Under the pieces are notes generated by a model. It saw nothing but the letters and a program-made list of their open reading frames with translations. It had not been told where the DNA came from and did no database searches. A stretch of 64,000 nucleotides of DNA, taken from contig CAUEHT010000004.1 of NCBI GenBank assembly GCA_958510875.1, forward strand, positions 520,001-584,000, read 5' to 3'. The position numbers and the translations under genes are program-made. The first letter of the stretch is position 1. Each line of letters opens with the position of its first letter. Origin of the DNA: Endomychus coccineus (Eukaryota; Arthropoda; Insecta; Coleoptera; Endomychidae). This document shows, piece after piece, positions 43,681 to 54,285 of this stretch.

Positions 43681-44737
43681 TGAAACCATCTTTATAACTG
43701 TGATGAATTTGTCTTACACCTGGTTTTCGTTCAATTACCCCTGCCTCTATCAATTCTTCTATTATAGAGATTATCTCGTTGTGATGATTATGGTTACCTG
43801 CATGCGAGGATGCAACAAGAAGTCTCAGTCTATCCACAATTTCGTTAACGTCATCTCAATAAACATATTCGATAGGTTTCTCGTTATATTCAAGCATATC
43901 ATTTTTGATATATGCAATTCCAGTGTATGTTTTGGCTCTGGGTTTTTTCATGGAATTAATCAAAGGTTTCAGTACATTTTTGTATTTCACAATGTTCCTT
44001 ATTCGATCAGCTGGATCGTTATTTCGTCTGTGGGCACTAGTCATTTCCATCATTTGACTGTAATTTTCCCCATCTTCCACAGTGTAAGTATCAGGTAGAA
44101 CATCTCTGTAAAATATCAAATTATACAGTCCTGTGGTACCCTTGAACGAAGTACCCTTGATAATTATATTACTCTCACTATCAATTTCTATAGGTTGATT
44201 ACCCATGAACCATTTGTCTGAAGTTGAATTATATTGCAATCCCATTCTATCATCGTATTTCTTGACATCATCATCCAATATGAATCCTTCCAAGTAATAA
44301 CGTGCTAATGTGGGGTATTGTTGCAGAAACTCCTCTGTAGCCTCTGCATTATCTGACTTATGTTTTCTGAATTCTTCACGAATCTGATCGATAGTAGGTT
44401 CGAGGGTAAACACATCCTCCTCAGTATTTTGGGGGTCTTATACGAACTCTTCCCCTTCAGTTACAATATTTGGGATTGGTATGTTCTACATTTGTGTTGC
44501 TGTAGAAACAATACTTTTAGGTTTAACCAACGAATTTTGTTTGATTATTTCAGCATTTCTCGCAATTTCCTCCAGAGGTTCAGATACATTCCTGAACATA
44601 TTATCTAGAATCTCATCATTTTCAGCTTTACCCAATTTCACAGCCCTATATTTTTTCCTCACAACGTTTGCTAACTCCCAAATTTTTTTCTCCAATTGTT
44701 GTTTTTCCTTTAGCATGTTACTCACACCCATGTCCAT
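43673..44737 (-). pseudogene. DUF8207-type protein (copy B), several stops
   Basis: Matches copy C along its length, with stops after ATQM, after EEFV and after EYVY, and no large deletions. Confidence 0.85.
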
Positions 44738-44779
44738 GCTGAGCGGGTTGTCTATTTCAAATGAAAGTATATATACATG

Positions 44780-45505
44780 TTAGATGTATATATAACTATC
44801 AAAACCTTTGCAATAACGTCCTTTGTTCATATCACAGTCTTTGTTTATCATAAGGAATCCATATTTATCTTTCCAACATACGCTACATATCTCTTTGAAT
44901 TTCTCGAGTGACATGTCGGTACTTACATGATCGGTGAATATATGTTTCAAATTGAGCTCATCCTATTTGAAAATAATCAAGCAATCGGCATTGTCGCGCA
45001 ATCCATGTTTTGGACATTTAGCAAAAGACTGGCAAAGATAGAAACTATCAATTGAATTGTGTCTCCCTCTTGAAAAATAAGCACGAATTTTCTCCTGTTT
45101 CTCAAACATCACGTCATCGAATATTATGATTGAATTAGGCCTCGCTTCTGTGGGGTCTATGACCTCATCACTTTCGGTACAAGGAAAATATCCAAGCCCC
45201 TCAATTTTCTTCAATCTCTCCTTTAGTAACTGGTATTTTGGTTGGTGTAAGGACTTTGAATATATGTACTAGTTTTCAAATTTCAGGCCGTTAGCATCTA
45301 ACAATAGAGATAACATCACATTTGTTTTCCCACAATTACTTGGACCACAGATTATTGTTCGTAGAGTATTAGGCAGCAAAGAGCTGTGACGTTGTGGTTG
45401 TTCAACATTCTCATTGCTTGACCCTAAGTTCATAATACTCAACGAGTCTTTTTGCTTAACAATCTTCATCATGCCTGAAGGCGAATCGAAATCATACTGG
45501 AACAT
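44780..45505 (-). pseudogene. Packaging ATPase (copy B), two nonsense codons
   Basis: TAG replaces an alanine codon after LKFEN, and a second TAG follows CLIIFK. The P-loop reads GPSNCGKTN, the canonical form, unlike copy C. Starts 20-25 bp after a TATATAAA-like box. Confidence 0.85.
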
Positions 45506-45609
45506 ATGTTAATAAGCATTTGTTTATATACTAGATGGTGATGTTATATTGTGTATGTCTGATCACGCGGTTAGGTGCTTCTACGCTTCTGTCAAAATCA
45601 GGTATCAAA

Positions 45610-45880
45610 TACATGTTAAATAGGTATGAATGTTGAAACACGTGTCTGAATGCTGAATCACGTGTCTGAATGTTGAAACACGTGTCTGAAACACGTGTCT
45701 GAATGTTGAAACACGTATCTGAATGTTGAAACACGTGTCTGAAAAACGTGTCTGAATGTTGAAACACGTGTCTGAAACACGTGTCTGAATGTTGAAACAC
45801 GTGTCTGAATGTTGAAACACGTGTTTGAATACTGAAACACGTGTCTGAATGTTAAAGCATGTGTTGAATCATGCGATAAA
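45610..45880 (-). repeat. 20-bp CACGTG repeat upstream of ATPase (copy B)
   Basis: About a dozen units of ACACGTGTTTCAACATTCAG (plus-strand view CTGAATGTTGAAACACGTGT), with some half units. Confidence 0.9.
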
Positions 45881-45924
45881 ACATGTGCATGAATGTATTA
45901 CAAACATTATGATTATTCACATTT

Positions 45925-48140
45925 TATTCCTCATTAGCCCATCATAGTTCGTGAACGATGATGACGTCATCATCGTTCGTGAACTATGGTCGCCGGATTG
46001 AATCAGTTACTGTCATCGGTTCGAAGCAGTGACGTCATCATCGTTCGTAAACTATGGTCGCCGGATTGAAACAATGAATGCCTCCCGTGACGTCATCATC
46101 GTTCGTAAACTATGATCGCAGGATCTTCAATTCAATAAAATTAACATTCTGCATATCAAGACTTTTCATTTGATACCTATAAAGCTATGGTTGACATTCA
46201 TAGATCCGTCATGACAGTTCGCGTGACAGATGCTTCATGAATCCACCACGTCACACACTCCAAGACGCGACATGACACCTCGATGAAGACCTCACGTGAC
46301 AGACACCATGACAACTCTTTCCACCACCATGATGCTCTATGGTATTGAGTTGGGATACCTCTATAACCTTCAGCTCTATGGTACGTGATAGCCACCATGA
46401 CACCTTGTGACAGACACTCCGTCGAAGTGACAGACACCATATCTCACCGCGTGACAGATCATGTGATTTCAAAACCGTACGAGTCGCACGAGTCGGAAGA
46501 GTCGAACTGGTGGCGACACCTCCAAGAAGCAGTCTGTACCTTTATGCTGTGACGTCACACGTCTGCCCTGTGATAGCAGACTGTCATCTTGAATTCGCAC
46601 CAGTTGGACGAGCCGAACTGGTGGCGTCACCTACACGAAGCAGCCTGTACCTTCGATGACAGCTGTCACGTGGTGGTGACACCTACACGAAGCAGCCTGT
46701 ACCTCCGGTCCGCCATGACATCTGTCACGTGACACCTACACGAAGCAGCCTGTACCTTTAGCTCACCATGACAGCTGTCACGTGGTGGTGACACCTACAC
46801 GAAGCAGCCTGTACCTATAGCCCACCATGACAGCTGTCACGTGGTGGTGACACCTACACGAAGCAACCTGTACCTTTGGTCCGCCATGACAGCTGCCATG
46901 TGATGGCGACATCTCCATGAAGCAGCCTGTACCTTAGGGTCGCCATGACAGCTGTCACGTGGTGGTGACATCTTCACGAAGCAATCTGTACCTTAGGTCC
47001 GCCATGACAGCTGTCACTTGGTGGCGTCATCTCCACGAAGCAGTCTGTACCTTCGATGACAGCTGTCACGTGGTGGTGACATCTCCATGAAGCAGCCTGT
47101 ACCTTTGGACCGAAGGTACAGATTGCTTCCTAGAGGTGGCGGAGCCCCCTCCACGAAGCAGTCTGTACCTTAGGTCCGCCATGACAGCTGTCATGTTGTG
47201 GTGACATCTGCACGAAGCAATTTGTACCTCAGGTCCACCATGACAGCTGTACCTTATGGTCGCCATGACAGCTGGATCTTATGGTCGTCATGACAGCTGG
47301 ACCTTATGGTCGTCATGACAGCTGGACCTTATTGTCGCCATGACAGATGTACCTTATGGTCGCCATGACAGCTGGACCTTATGGTCGCCATGACAGCTGG
47401 ACCTTATGGTCGCCATGACAGCTGGACCTTATGGCCGCCATGACAGCTGAACCTTATGGTCGCCATGACAGTTGTACCTTAGGGCCGCCATGCTGTCATG
47501 TGTTAGTCACGTGACTGTGTACATGTGACACACTTTTCATACACACCCTGTATACTCTTTACAAATAAAATCCTTATCACCTACATCCGTTCAAACTGAT
47601 AATGGAACTACCCCATGACCTGTCTGGAGCTACCGGCCGTAACTGATAAGGAACCCCAAGGTCGTCTGATAAGGAGATCGTGCAAGCACTTTTGGTTGCC
47701 TACATCTGATAAGGCTCTCTATCAGGCGGGCCAAAGTGACGCATTGCCTACTTATGGTTCACAACTGCAACAAACATAACACACGTCATAGCACAATACC
47801 TACAGACGCCATGACAGTTACAACCAACATTACACACGTCATACCTACAGACGTCATGACAGGTCTCTAACATAACACACTTCTATTCCACACACAACAT
47901 TTAACTCTATGGTTCACAACCACACTGTTCACAGACGCCATGACAGTTACAACCAACATTACACACGTCATATCACAATACCTACAGACGCCATGACAGT
48001 TACAACCACCATTACACAAGTCATACCTACAGACGCCATGACAGGTCTCGAACACAACACACAACATCCAACTCTATGGTTCACAACACACTTCTATTCT
48101 ATTCTACACACAACATCCAACTCTATGGTCTATTACCCTC
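45925..48140. repeat. Right terminal repeat of copy B
   Basis: Reverse order of the left TIR: palindrome units (45,945-46,120), a block with GGTGTCATGTCGCGTC, about 59-bp units (46,500-47,240), a 25-bp array (47,240-47,490), then about 0.65 kb that matches the outer end of copy A (47,490-48,140) rather than copy B's own left tip. Confidence 0.85.
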
Positions 48141-50280
48141 AGTAGATGAACAGGACGAGTTCTCGACCAGGATATCCGGTCTCCACTTCCGGTCTAGCTG
48201 TCGATGTGCATCCGGTGCATGAGCTCGTCCTTATCAGTTTTGAAAGGATGTAGATGATAAGGATTTTATTTTGTTTGTAAAGAGTATACAGGGTGTGTTC
48301 AAAAAGTGTAACACATGTACAGAGTCACGTGACTAACACATGGCAGCATGGCGGCCCTAAGGTCCAACTGTCATGGCGACCATAAGGTCCAGCTGTCATT
48401 GTGGGCATAAGGACCAGCTGTCATGGCGGGCATAAGGACCAGCTGTCATGGCGTCCATAAGGACCAGCTGTCAGGGCGACCATAAGGACCACGATCATAA
48501 GGACCAGCTGTCATGGCGACCATAAGGACCAACTGTCATGGCGACCATAAGGACCAGCTGTCATGGCGACCATAAGGACCAGCTGTCATGGCGACCATAA
48601 GGACCAACTGTCATGGCGACCATAAGGTCCAGCTGTCATGGCAACCATAAGGACCAGCTGTCATGGCGACCATAAGGACCAGCTGTCATGGCGGCCATAA
48701 GGACCAGCTGTCATGGTGGGTATAAGGACCAGCTGTCATGGCGACCATAAGGACCAGCTGTCATGGCGGCCATAAGGACCAGCTGTCATGGCGGACCTAA
48801 GGTACAGATTGCTTCGTAGAGATGTCGCCATCAAGTGACAGCTGTCATGGCGGACCTAAGGTACAGACTGCTTCGTGGGGGGGGCTCCGCCACCTCTAGG
48901 AAGCAATAAGGACCAGCTGTCATGGTGAGCATAAGGATCAGCTGTCATGGCGACCATAAGGACCAGCTGTCATGGCAATCATAAGGTACAGGTTGCTTCG
49001 TGTAGGTGTCACCACCAAGTGACAGCTGTCATGGTGACCATAAGGTCCAGCTGTCATGGCGACCATAAGGTCCAGCTGTCATGGCGAGCATGAGGTACAG
49101 CTGTCATGGCTACCAGAAGGTTCAGCTGTCATGGCGACCATGAGGACCAGCTGTCATGGTGGGTATAAGGACCAGCTGTCATGGCGACCATAAGGACCAG
49201 CTGTCATGGCGGCCATAAGGACCAGCTGTCATGGCGGACCTAAGGTACAGATTGCTTCGTAGAGATGTCGCCATCAAGTGACAGCTGTCATGGCGGACCT
49301 AAGGTACAGACTGCTTCGTGGAGGGGGCTCCGCCACCTCTAGGAAGCAATAAGGACCAGCTGTCATGGTGGGCATAAGGACACGCTGTCATGGCGACCAT
49401 AAGGACCAGCTGTCATGGCAATCATAAGGTACAGGTTGCTTCGTGTAGGTGTCACCACCAAGTGACAGCTGTCATGGTGACCATAAGGTCCAGCTGTCAT
49501 GGCGACCATAAGGTCCAGCTGTCATGGCGAGCATGAGGTACAGCTGTCATGACTACCATAAGGTCCAGCTGTCATGGCGACCATAAGGTACAGCTGTCAT
49601 GGCGAACTCAAGGTACAGACTGCTTCGTGGAGGGTGCTCCGCCACCTCTAGGAAGCAATCTGTACCTTTGGTCCAAAGGTACAGGCTGCTTTATGGAGAT
49701 GTCACCACCACGTGACAGCTGTCATCGAAGGTACAGAATGCTTCGTGGAGATGTCGCCACCACGTGACAGCTGTCATGGCGACCCTTGGGTACAGGCTGC
49801 TTCATGGAGATGTCGCCACCACATGACAGCTGTCATGGCGGACCAACGGTACAGGTTGCTTCGTGTAGGTGCCACCATCACGTGACAGCTGTCATGGTGA
49901 GCTAAAGGTACAGGCTGCTTCATGGAGATGTCGCCACCACATGACAGCTGTCATGGTGAACCAAAGGAACAGGTTGCTTCGTGTAGGTGTCACCAACACG
50001 TGACAGCTGTCATGGTGAGCTAAAGGTACAGGCTGCTTCGTGTAGGTGTCACGTGACAAATGTCATGGCGGACCGAAGGTACATGCTGCTTCGTGTAGGT
50101 GTCACCACCACGTGACAAAGACTGCTTTGTCATTGTTTCAATCCGGCGACCATAGTTTACGAACGATGATGACGTCACTGCTTCGAACCGATGACAGTAA
50201 CTGATTCAATCCGGCGACCATAGTTCACGAACGATGATGACGTCATCATCGTTCACGAACTATGATGGGCTAATGAGGAA
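48141..50280. repeat. Left TIR of copy C
   Basis: Tip with GATATCCGGTCTCC, then a long 25-bp array (48,360-49,600) of CATAAGGACCAGCTGTCATGG-type units interrupted by a duplicated block of about 430 bp (48,720-49,140 and 49,150-49,560), 59-bp units (49,600-50,110), and 68-bp units ending in the palindrome. Confidence 0.85.
50229..50254. promoter_or_regulatory. Perfect 26-bp palindrome with CRE core TGACGTCA
   Basis: GAAC, then GATGATGACGTCATCATC, then GTTC reads the same on both strands. TGACGTCA is the consensus site of CREB/ATF-type bZIP proteins. The motif sits at the inner edge of each TIR, and half-sites recur every 68 bp outside it. Regulatory or replication use is inferred. Confidence 0.55.
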
Positions 50281-50314
50281 TAAAATGTGAATAATCATAA
50301 TGATTGTATTACAT

Positions 50315-50475
50315 TCATACACGTGTTTCAACATTCAGACACGTGTTTCAACATTCAGACACGTGTTTCAACATTCAGACACGTGTTTCAGCATTCAGAC
50401 ACGTGTTTCAGACACGTGTTTCAACATTCAGACACTTGTTTTTTTAACATTCAGACACGTGTTCCAGCATTCATA
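50315..50475 (+). repeat. 20-bp CACGTG repeat upstream of ATPase (copy C)
   Basis: About eight units of ACACGTGTTTCAACATTCAG between the TIR and the ATPase gene. Each has an ACACGTGT palindrome (E-box type). Found only at the ATPase end of the elements. Confidence 0.9.
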
Positions 50476-50569
50476 CCTATTTAACATGTATTTGATACCT
50501 GATTTTGACAGAACCGTAGAAGCACCTAACCGCGTGATCAGACATACACAATATAACATCATCATCTAG

Positions 50570-50577
50570 TATATAAA
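50570..50577 (+). promoter_or_regulatory. TATA-like box before ATPase
   Basis: TATATAAA 25 bp before the ATPase ATG; the same octamer precedes the minor capsid gene. The short distance implies a very short leader. Confidence 0.45.
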
Positions 50578-50594
50578 CAAATGCTTATTAACAT

Positions 50595-51320
50595 ATGTTC
50601 CAGTATGATTTCGATTCGCCTTCAGGCATGATGAAGATTGTTAAGCAAAAAGACTCGTTGAGTATTATGAACTTAGGGTCAAGTAATGAGAATGTTGAAC
50701 AACCACAACGTCACAGCTCTTTGCTGCCTAATACTCTACGAACAATAATCTGTGATCCAAGTAATTGTGGGAAAACAAATGTGATGTTATCTCTATTGTT
50801 AGATGCAAACGGTCTGAAATTTGAAAACGCGTACATATATTCAAAGTCTTTACACCAACCAAAATACCAGTTACTAAAGGAGACATTGAAGAAAATTGAG
50901 GGGCTTGGATATTTTCCTTGTACCGAAAGTGATGAGGTCATAGACCCCACAGAAGCGAGGCCTAATTCAATCATAATATTCGATGACGTGATGTTTGAGA
51001 AACAGGAGAAAATTCGTGCTTATTTTTCAAGAGGGAGACACAACTCAATTGATAGTTTCTATCTTTGCCAGTCTTTTGCTAAATGTCCAAAACATGGATT
51101 GCGCGACAATGCCAATTGCTTGATTATTTTCAAACAGGATGAGCTCAATTTGAAACATATATTCACCGATCATGTAAGTACCGACATGTCACTCGAAAAA
51201 TTCAAAGAGATATGTAGCGTACGTTGGAAAGATAAATATGGATTCCTTATGATAAACAAAGACTGTGATATGAACAAAGGACGTTATCGCAAAGGTTTTG
51301 ATAGTTATATATACATCTAA
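50595..51320 (+). CDS. Genome-packaging ATPase (FtsK/HerA type)
   Basis: 241 residues, about the usual length for Polinton/adintovirus packaging ATPases, which pump the DNA genome into preformed capsids. The P-loop is at residues 54-61 but reads DPSNCGKT, so the first glycine is aspartate (copy B has G). Walker B is IIIFDDV (residues 116-122). The arginine-rich FSRGRHN and the conserved CQSFAKCP segment follow, with NCLIIFKQDELN after that. Start chosen at the ATG just after the TATA-like box. First gene of the plus-strand series, 42 bp before the next ORF. Confidence 0.85.
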   Translation: MFQYDFDSPSGMMKIVKQKDSLSIMNLGSSNENVEQPQRHSSLLPNTLRTIICDPSNCGKTNVMLSLLLDANGLKFENAYIYSKSLHQPKYQLLKETLKKIEGLGYFPCTESDEVIDPTEARPNSIIIFDDVMFEKQEKIRAYFSRGRHNSIDSFYLCQSFAKCPKHGLRDNANCLIIFKQDELNLKHIFTDHVSTDMSLEKFKEICSVRWKDKYGFLMINKDCDMNKGRYRKGFDSYIYI

Positions 51321-51362
51321 CATGTATATATACTTTCATTTGAAATAGACAACCCGCTCGGC

Positions 51363-52427
51363 ATGGACGTGGGTGTGAGTAACACGCTTAAAGAAAAACA
51401 ACAATTGAAGAAAAAAATTTGGGAGTTAGCAAACGTTGTGAGGAAAAAATATATGGCTGTGAAATTGGGTAAAGCTGAAAATGATGAGATTCTAGATAAT
51501 ATGTTCAGGAATGTATCTAAACCTCTGGAGGAAATTGCGAAAAATGCTGAAATAATCAAACAAAATTCGTTGGTTAAACCTAAAAGTATTGTTTCTACAG
51601 CAACACAAATGGAGAACATACCAATCCCAAATATTGTAACTGAAGGGGAAGAGTTCGTATATAACCCCCAAAATACTGAGGAGGATGTGTTTACCCTCGA
51701 ACCTACTATCGATCAGATTCGTGAAGAATTCAGAAAACATAAGAAAGATAATGCAGAGGCTACAGAGGAGTTTCTGCAAGAATACCCCACATTAGCACGT
51801 TATTACTTGGAAGGATTCCTAATGGATGATGATGTCAAGAAATACGATGATAGAATGAGATTGCAATATAATTCAACTTTAGACAAATGGTTCATGGGTA
51901 ATCAACCTATAGAAATTGATAGTGAGAGTAATATAATTATCAAGGGTACTCCGTTCAAGGGTACCACAGGACTGTATAATTTGATATTTTACAGAGATGT
52001 TCTACCTGATACTTACACTGTGGAAGATGGGAAAAATTACAGTCAAATGATGGAAATGACTAGTGCCCATAGACGTAATAACGATCCAGCTGATCGAATA
52101 AGAAACATTGTAAAATACAAAAATGTACTGAAACCTTTGATTAATTCCATGAAAAGACCCAGAGCCAAAACATACACTGGAAGTGCATATATCAAAAATG
52201 ATATGCTTGAATATAACGAGAAACCTATCGAATATGTTTATTGGGATGACGTTAACGAAATTGTGGATAGACTGAGACTTCTTGTTGCATCCTCGCATGC
52301 AGGTAACCATAATCATCACAATGAGATAATCTCTATAATAGAAGAATTGATAGAGGCAGGGGTAATTGAACAAAAACCAGGTGTAAGACAAATTCATCAC
52401 AGTTATAAAGATGGTTTCAATGGATAA
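51363..52427 (+). CDS. DUF8207-type hypothetical protein
   Basis: 354 residues. N-terminal 60 residues are a lysine-rich coiled-coil-like helix. The conserved core is around residues 175-300: KWFMGNQPIEID, KGTTGLYNLIFYRD, TSAHRRNNDPADRIR, VYWDDVNEIVDRLRLL, NHHNEIISIIEELIEAGVI. I recognise this pattern from hypothetical proteins in arthropod Polinton-like elements (DUF8207, name from memory); the function is unknown. Its constant place between ATPase and fiber-like gene suggests a structural or assembly role. Ends in an 8-base overlap with the next gene. Confidence 0.7.
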   Translation: MDVGVSNTLKEKQQLKKKIWELANVVRKKYMAVKLGKAENDEILDNMFRNVSKPLEEIAKNAEIIKQNSLVKPKSIVSTATQMENIPIPNIVTEGEEFVYNPQNTEEDVFTLEPTIDQIREEFRKHKKDNAEATEEFLQEYPTLARYYLEGFLMDDDVKKYDDRMRLQYNSTLDKWFMGNQPIEIDSESNIIIKGTPFKGTTGLYNLIFYRDVLPDTYTVEDGKNYSQMMEMTSAHRRNNDPADRIRNIVKYKNVLKPLINSMKRPRAKTYTGSAYIKNDMLEYNEKPIEYVYWDDVNEIVDRLRLLVASSHAGNHNHHNEIISIIEELIEAGVIEQKPGVRQIHHSYKDGFNG

Positions 52428-53064
52428 GTTTGGCAGAGCCTCCTCTTCCATGTGGATATATGATACAAATGTATTTAATAATAATTTCAAACAAGTTCAC
52501 GGACAAGGATTATTCCTAACGAGCGATGGAAGTTATGATATGGAAAATCGTAGATTGTGCAACGTAAAATCACCGAATGATGATGGAGATGTTGCAAATA
52601 AAGTATATGTTGATAAATTAACACACAAACTGAATCTGAAAACGGAAACCAGTCTTAAAGATACCTTCAATGTTAGGGTTGATAATTTGATCAAAGATAT
52701 CAACAAGGATCTGGATGAACATAACTTAACGAATGACAAGGTTATTCTCAACATTGATAAACATCTGATGGACATTCAGAATAAATATAATGGAATGGGG
52801 ATCTATATAAAATCAGAGTATAAAACAATCAGTGATAGTGTGAGGGAAAACAGAAATGAATTGAAAGAGATCAATAACACATTTAACAGTGTGAACATGC
52901 GTCTAAATGACATTACTAGTAAAGTGGAGGCGTTAGAACGACGAATGACATCTGTGGAACCTTCTAAGAAGAGACCCTCATCATCCACAACAACAAAGCA
53001 GGACTCTGTGAAACGTATATCTCCAAATCCTGTGAATATACCCAAAAAATTAATTCTACACTAG
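52420..53064 (+). CDS. Fiber-like coiled-coil protein
   Basis: 214 residues if started at the ATG of ATGGATAA that overlaps the preceding stop; a start at 52,411 would add three. The N-terminus MDKFGRASSS is followed by LTSDGSYDMENRRLCNV and NDDGDVANKVYVDKLT, a motif pair typical of viral and phage fiber proteins (D-x-VNKxYVD). Residues 75-180 are predicted long coiled coil. The tail is basic and serine-rich (KKRPSSSTTTK). It probably forms a trimeric stalk on the particle surface. Start codon overlap suggests translational coupling or reinitiation. Confidence 0.65.
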   Translation: MDKFGRASSSMWIYDTNVFNNNFKQVHGQGLFLTSDGSYDMENRRLCNVKSPNDDGDVANKVYVDKLTHKLNLKTETSLKDTFNVRVDNLIKDINKDLDEHNLTNDKVILNIDKHLMDIQNKYNGMGIYIKSEYKTISDSVRENRNELKEINNTFNSVNMRLNDITSKVEALERRMTSVEPSKKRPSSSTTTKQDSVKRISPNPVNIPKKLILH

Positions 53065-53081
53065 ATTTCCACATTGATAAG

Positions 53082-54005
53082 ATGAGTAGAGAACAAGTTG
53101 TGCATGAGCTTCATAAGCCGAGTAGGAAGAATTTCAAACGACGCAGAACGATCATAAAAGGTTTGGATGATTTGTGGCAAATGGATCTGGCAGAAATGGG
53201 TAATTACGCTCGTGAAAATAGAGGATTCAAATACATTTTGATTATGATCGATTGTTTCTCGAAATTTCTATGGACACGCCCGCTGAAAACGAAATCAGCC
53301 GAAGAAGTTCGGAAAGCGGTCAGTTCTATATTGCTAGAAGGACATCGTAAGCCTAGGAATCTGCAAAGCGATCAGGGAAAAGAATTCTTCAATAAACACT
53401 TTAACGATCTAATGAAGAAACATAATATCAATCATTATAATACGTACAGTGTGAAAAAAGCAGCCATTGCTGAACGTGTCATTCGAACGTTAAAGGAATC
53501 GCTCTACAAACATTTCAGTCTCAGCGGGAAATACAAATGGCTTGATATACTTGAAGAAACCACAGAAAAATATAATAAACGTAAACATAGTACTATAAAT
53601 ATGTCTCCAATAAAAGTGACGAAACAGATTGAGAGCGAGATATTGAAGCGATCCTACTCACACATCAAGTTAGCTCTGCCTCACAAATACAACGTTGGAG
53701 ATGTGGTACGAATAAGTAGGGCTAAACATATTTTTGAGAAGGGATTTACGCCCAATTGGAGTACGGAATTATTTAAAATCATCAAAGTAAAAATTACCAA
53801 CCCAGTCACATATCTACTAGAAGATATGACCAACGCACCAATCAGCGGCTGTTTCTACGAGGAAGAATTACAGAAAACAAAACAACCCGATGTGTATTTA
53901 GTCGGAAAAATATTACGAAAGAGGAGGGGTCAACAGTATGTGAAATGGTTGGATCTAGATAATAATCACAACAGTTGGATCAATAATTCGGATCTCGTTC
54001 AATGA
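53082..54005 (+). CDS. Integrase (rve family) with chromodomain-like C-terminus
   Basis: 307 residues. Catalytic triad visible as D35 (LWQMDLAEM), D97 (NLQSDQGKEFF) and E131 (IAERVIRTLK). An SH3-like segment follows (HKYNVGDVVR, WSTELFKIIKV), then a chromodomain-like tail (VGKILRKRRGQQYVKWLD). Polinton integrases insert the element DNA and make 6-bp target duplications, which fits the flanks of P. No zinc-binding N-terminus is seen. Starts 17 bp after the fiber gene. The ORF is intact here, so this is the only likely active integrase in the window. Confidence 0.9.
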   Translation: MSREQVVHELHKPSRKNFKRRRTIIKGLDDLWQMDLAEMGNYARENRGFKYILIMIDCFSKFLWTRPLKTKSAEEVRKAVSSILLEGHRKPRNLQSDQGKEFFNKHFNDLMKKHNINHYNTYSVKKAAIAERVIRTLKESLYKHFSLSGKYKWLDILEETTEKYNKRKHSTINMSPIKVTKQIESEILKRSYSHIKLALPHKYNVGDVVRISRAKHIFEKGFTPNWSTELFKIIKVKITNPVTYLLEDMTNAPISGCFYEEELQKTKQPDVYLVGKILRKRRGQQYVKWLDLDNNHNSWINNSDLVQ

Positions 54006-54285
54006 ATCCATCATTGACCATTTGGAGATTATTAGGAACAAACAAATAGCTGGAATATTATTGACTCGAGGGTATGGTTATTATAATAGAACAAAAATTC
54101 CGTGAATATGAGGGTGAATCAAGAGTGAAGGTTATAATATTTGAAACATATATTGTTAAGATTATACTTAAGTCTTTTGATTTGAGAAAATTTTGAAATT
54201 AATAAAAAATATTATTTTGAGATATTTGGTCTTTCTCCCTCCCCTCGTTAAATAACGGTGCAATCTTGAATTTTCATCAGTCTGT
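54006..54285. other. Intergenic gap after the integrase
   Basis: 280 bp without a gene, conserved in copy B. Contains an AT-rich stretch with AATAAAAAATATT that could serve for polyadenylation of the upstream genes. Confidence 0.4.

Larger units (their letters stand above)
19168..48140 (-). mobile_element. Polinton-like copy B, interrupted by element P
   Basis: Begins with AGTAGATG at 19,168. Subtracting P (26,797-42,195) leaves 13.6 kb with the same genes as copy C in reverse orientation. Genes of B are damaged by stops or shifts in the coiled-coil ORF, glycoprotein, major capsid protein, protease, fiber, DUF8207-type protein and ATPase, and by P in the integrase. PLA2, minor capsid and MSV199 genes remain open. 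The right end abuts copy C and resembles the left end of copy A rather than its own left end. Confidence 0.85.

Noticed and set aside
45531..45840. ORFs rich in FQHSDTCF and FRHVFQ (also 50,287-50,569)
   Set aside because: Translations of the 20-bp CACGTG repeat in different frames.
48135..48140. Target-site duplication for copy C
   Set aside because: ACCCTC on the left and GGTGTC on the right do not match.
48360..49600. CRISPR-like regular repeat array
   Set aside because: The 25-bp units are directly adjacent without unique spacers and lie in a eukaryotic TIR; they are satellite repeats.
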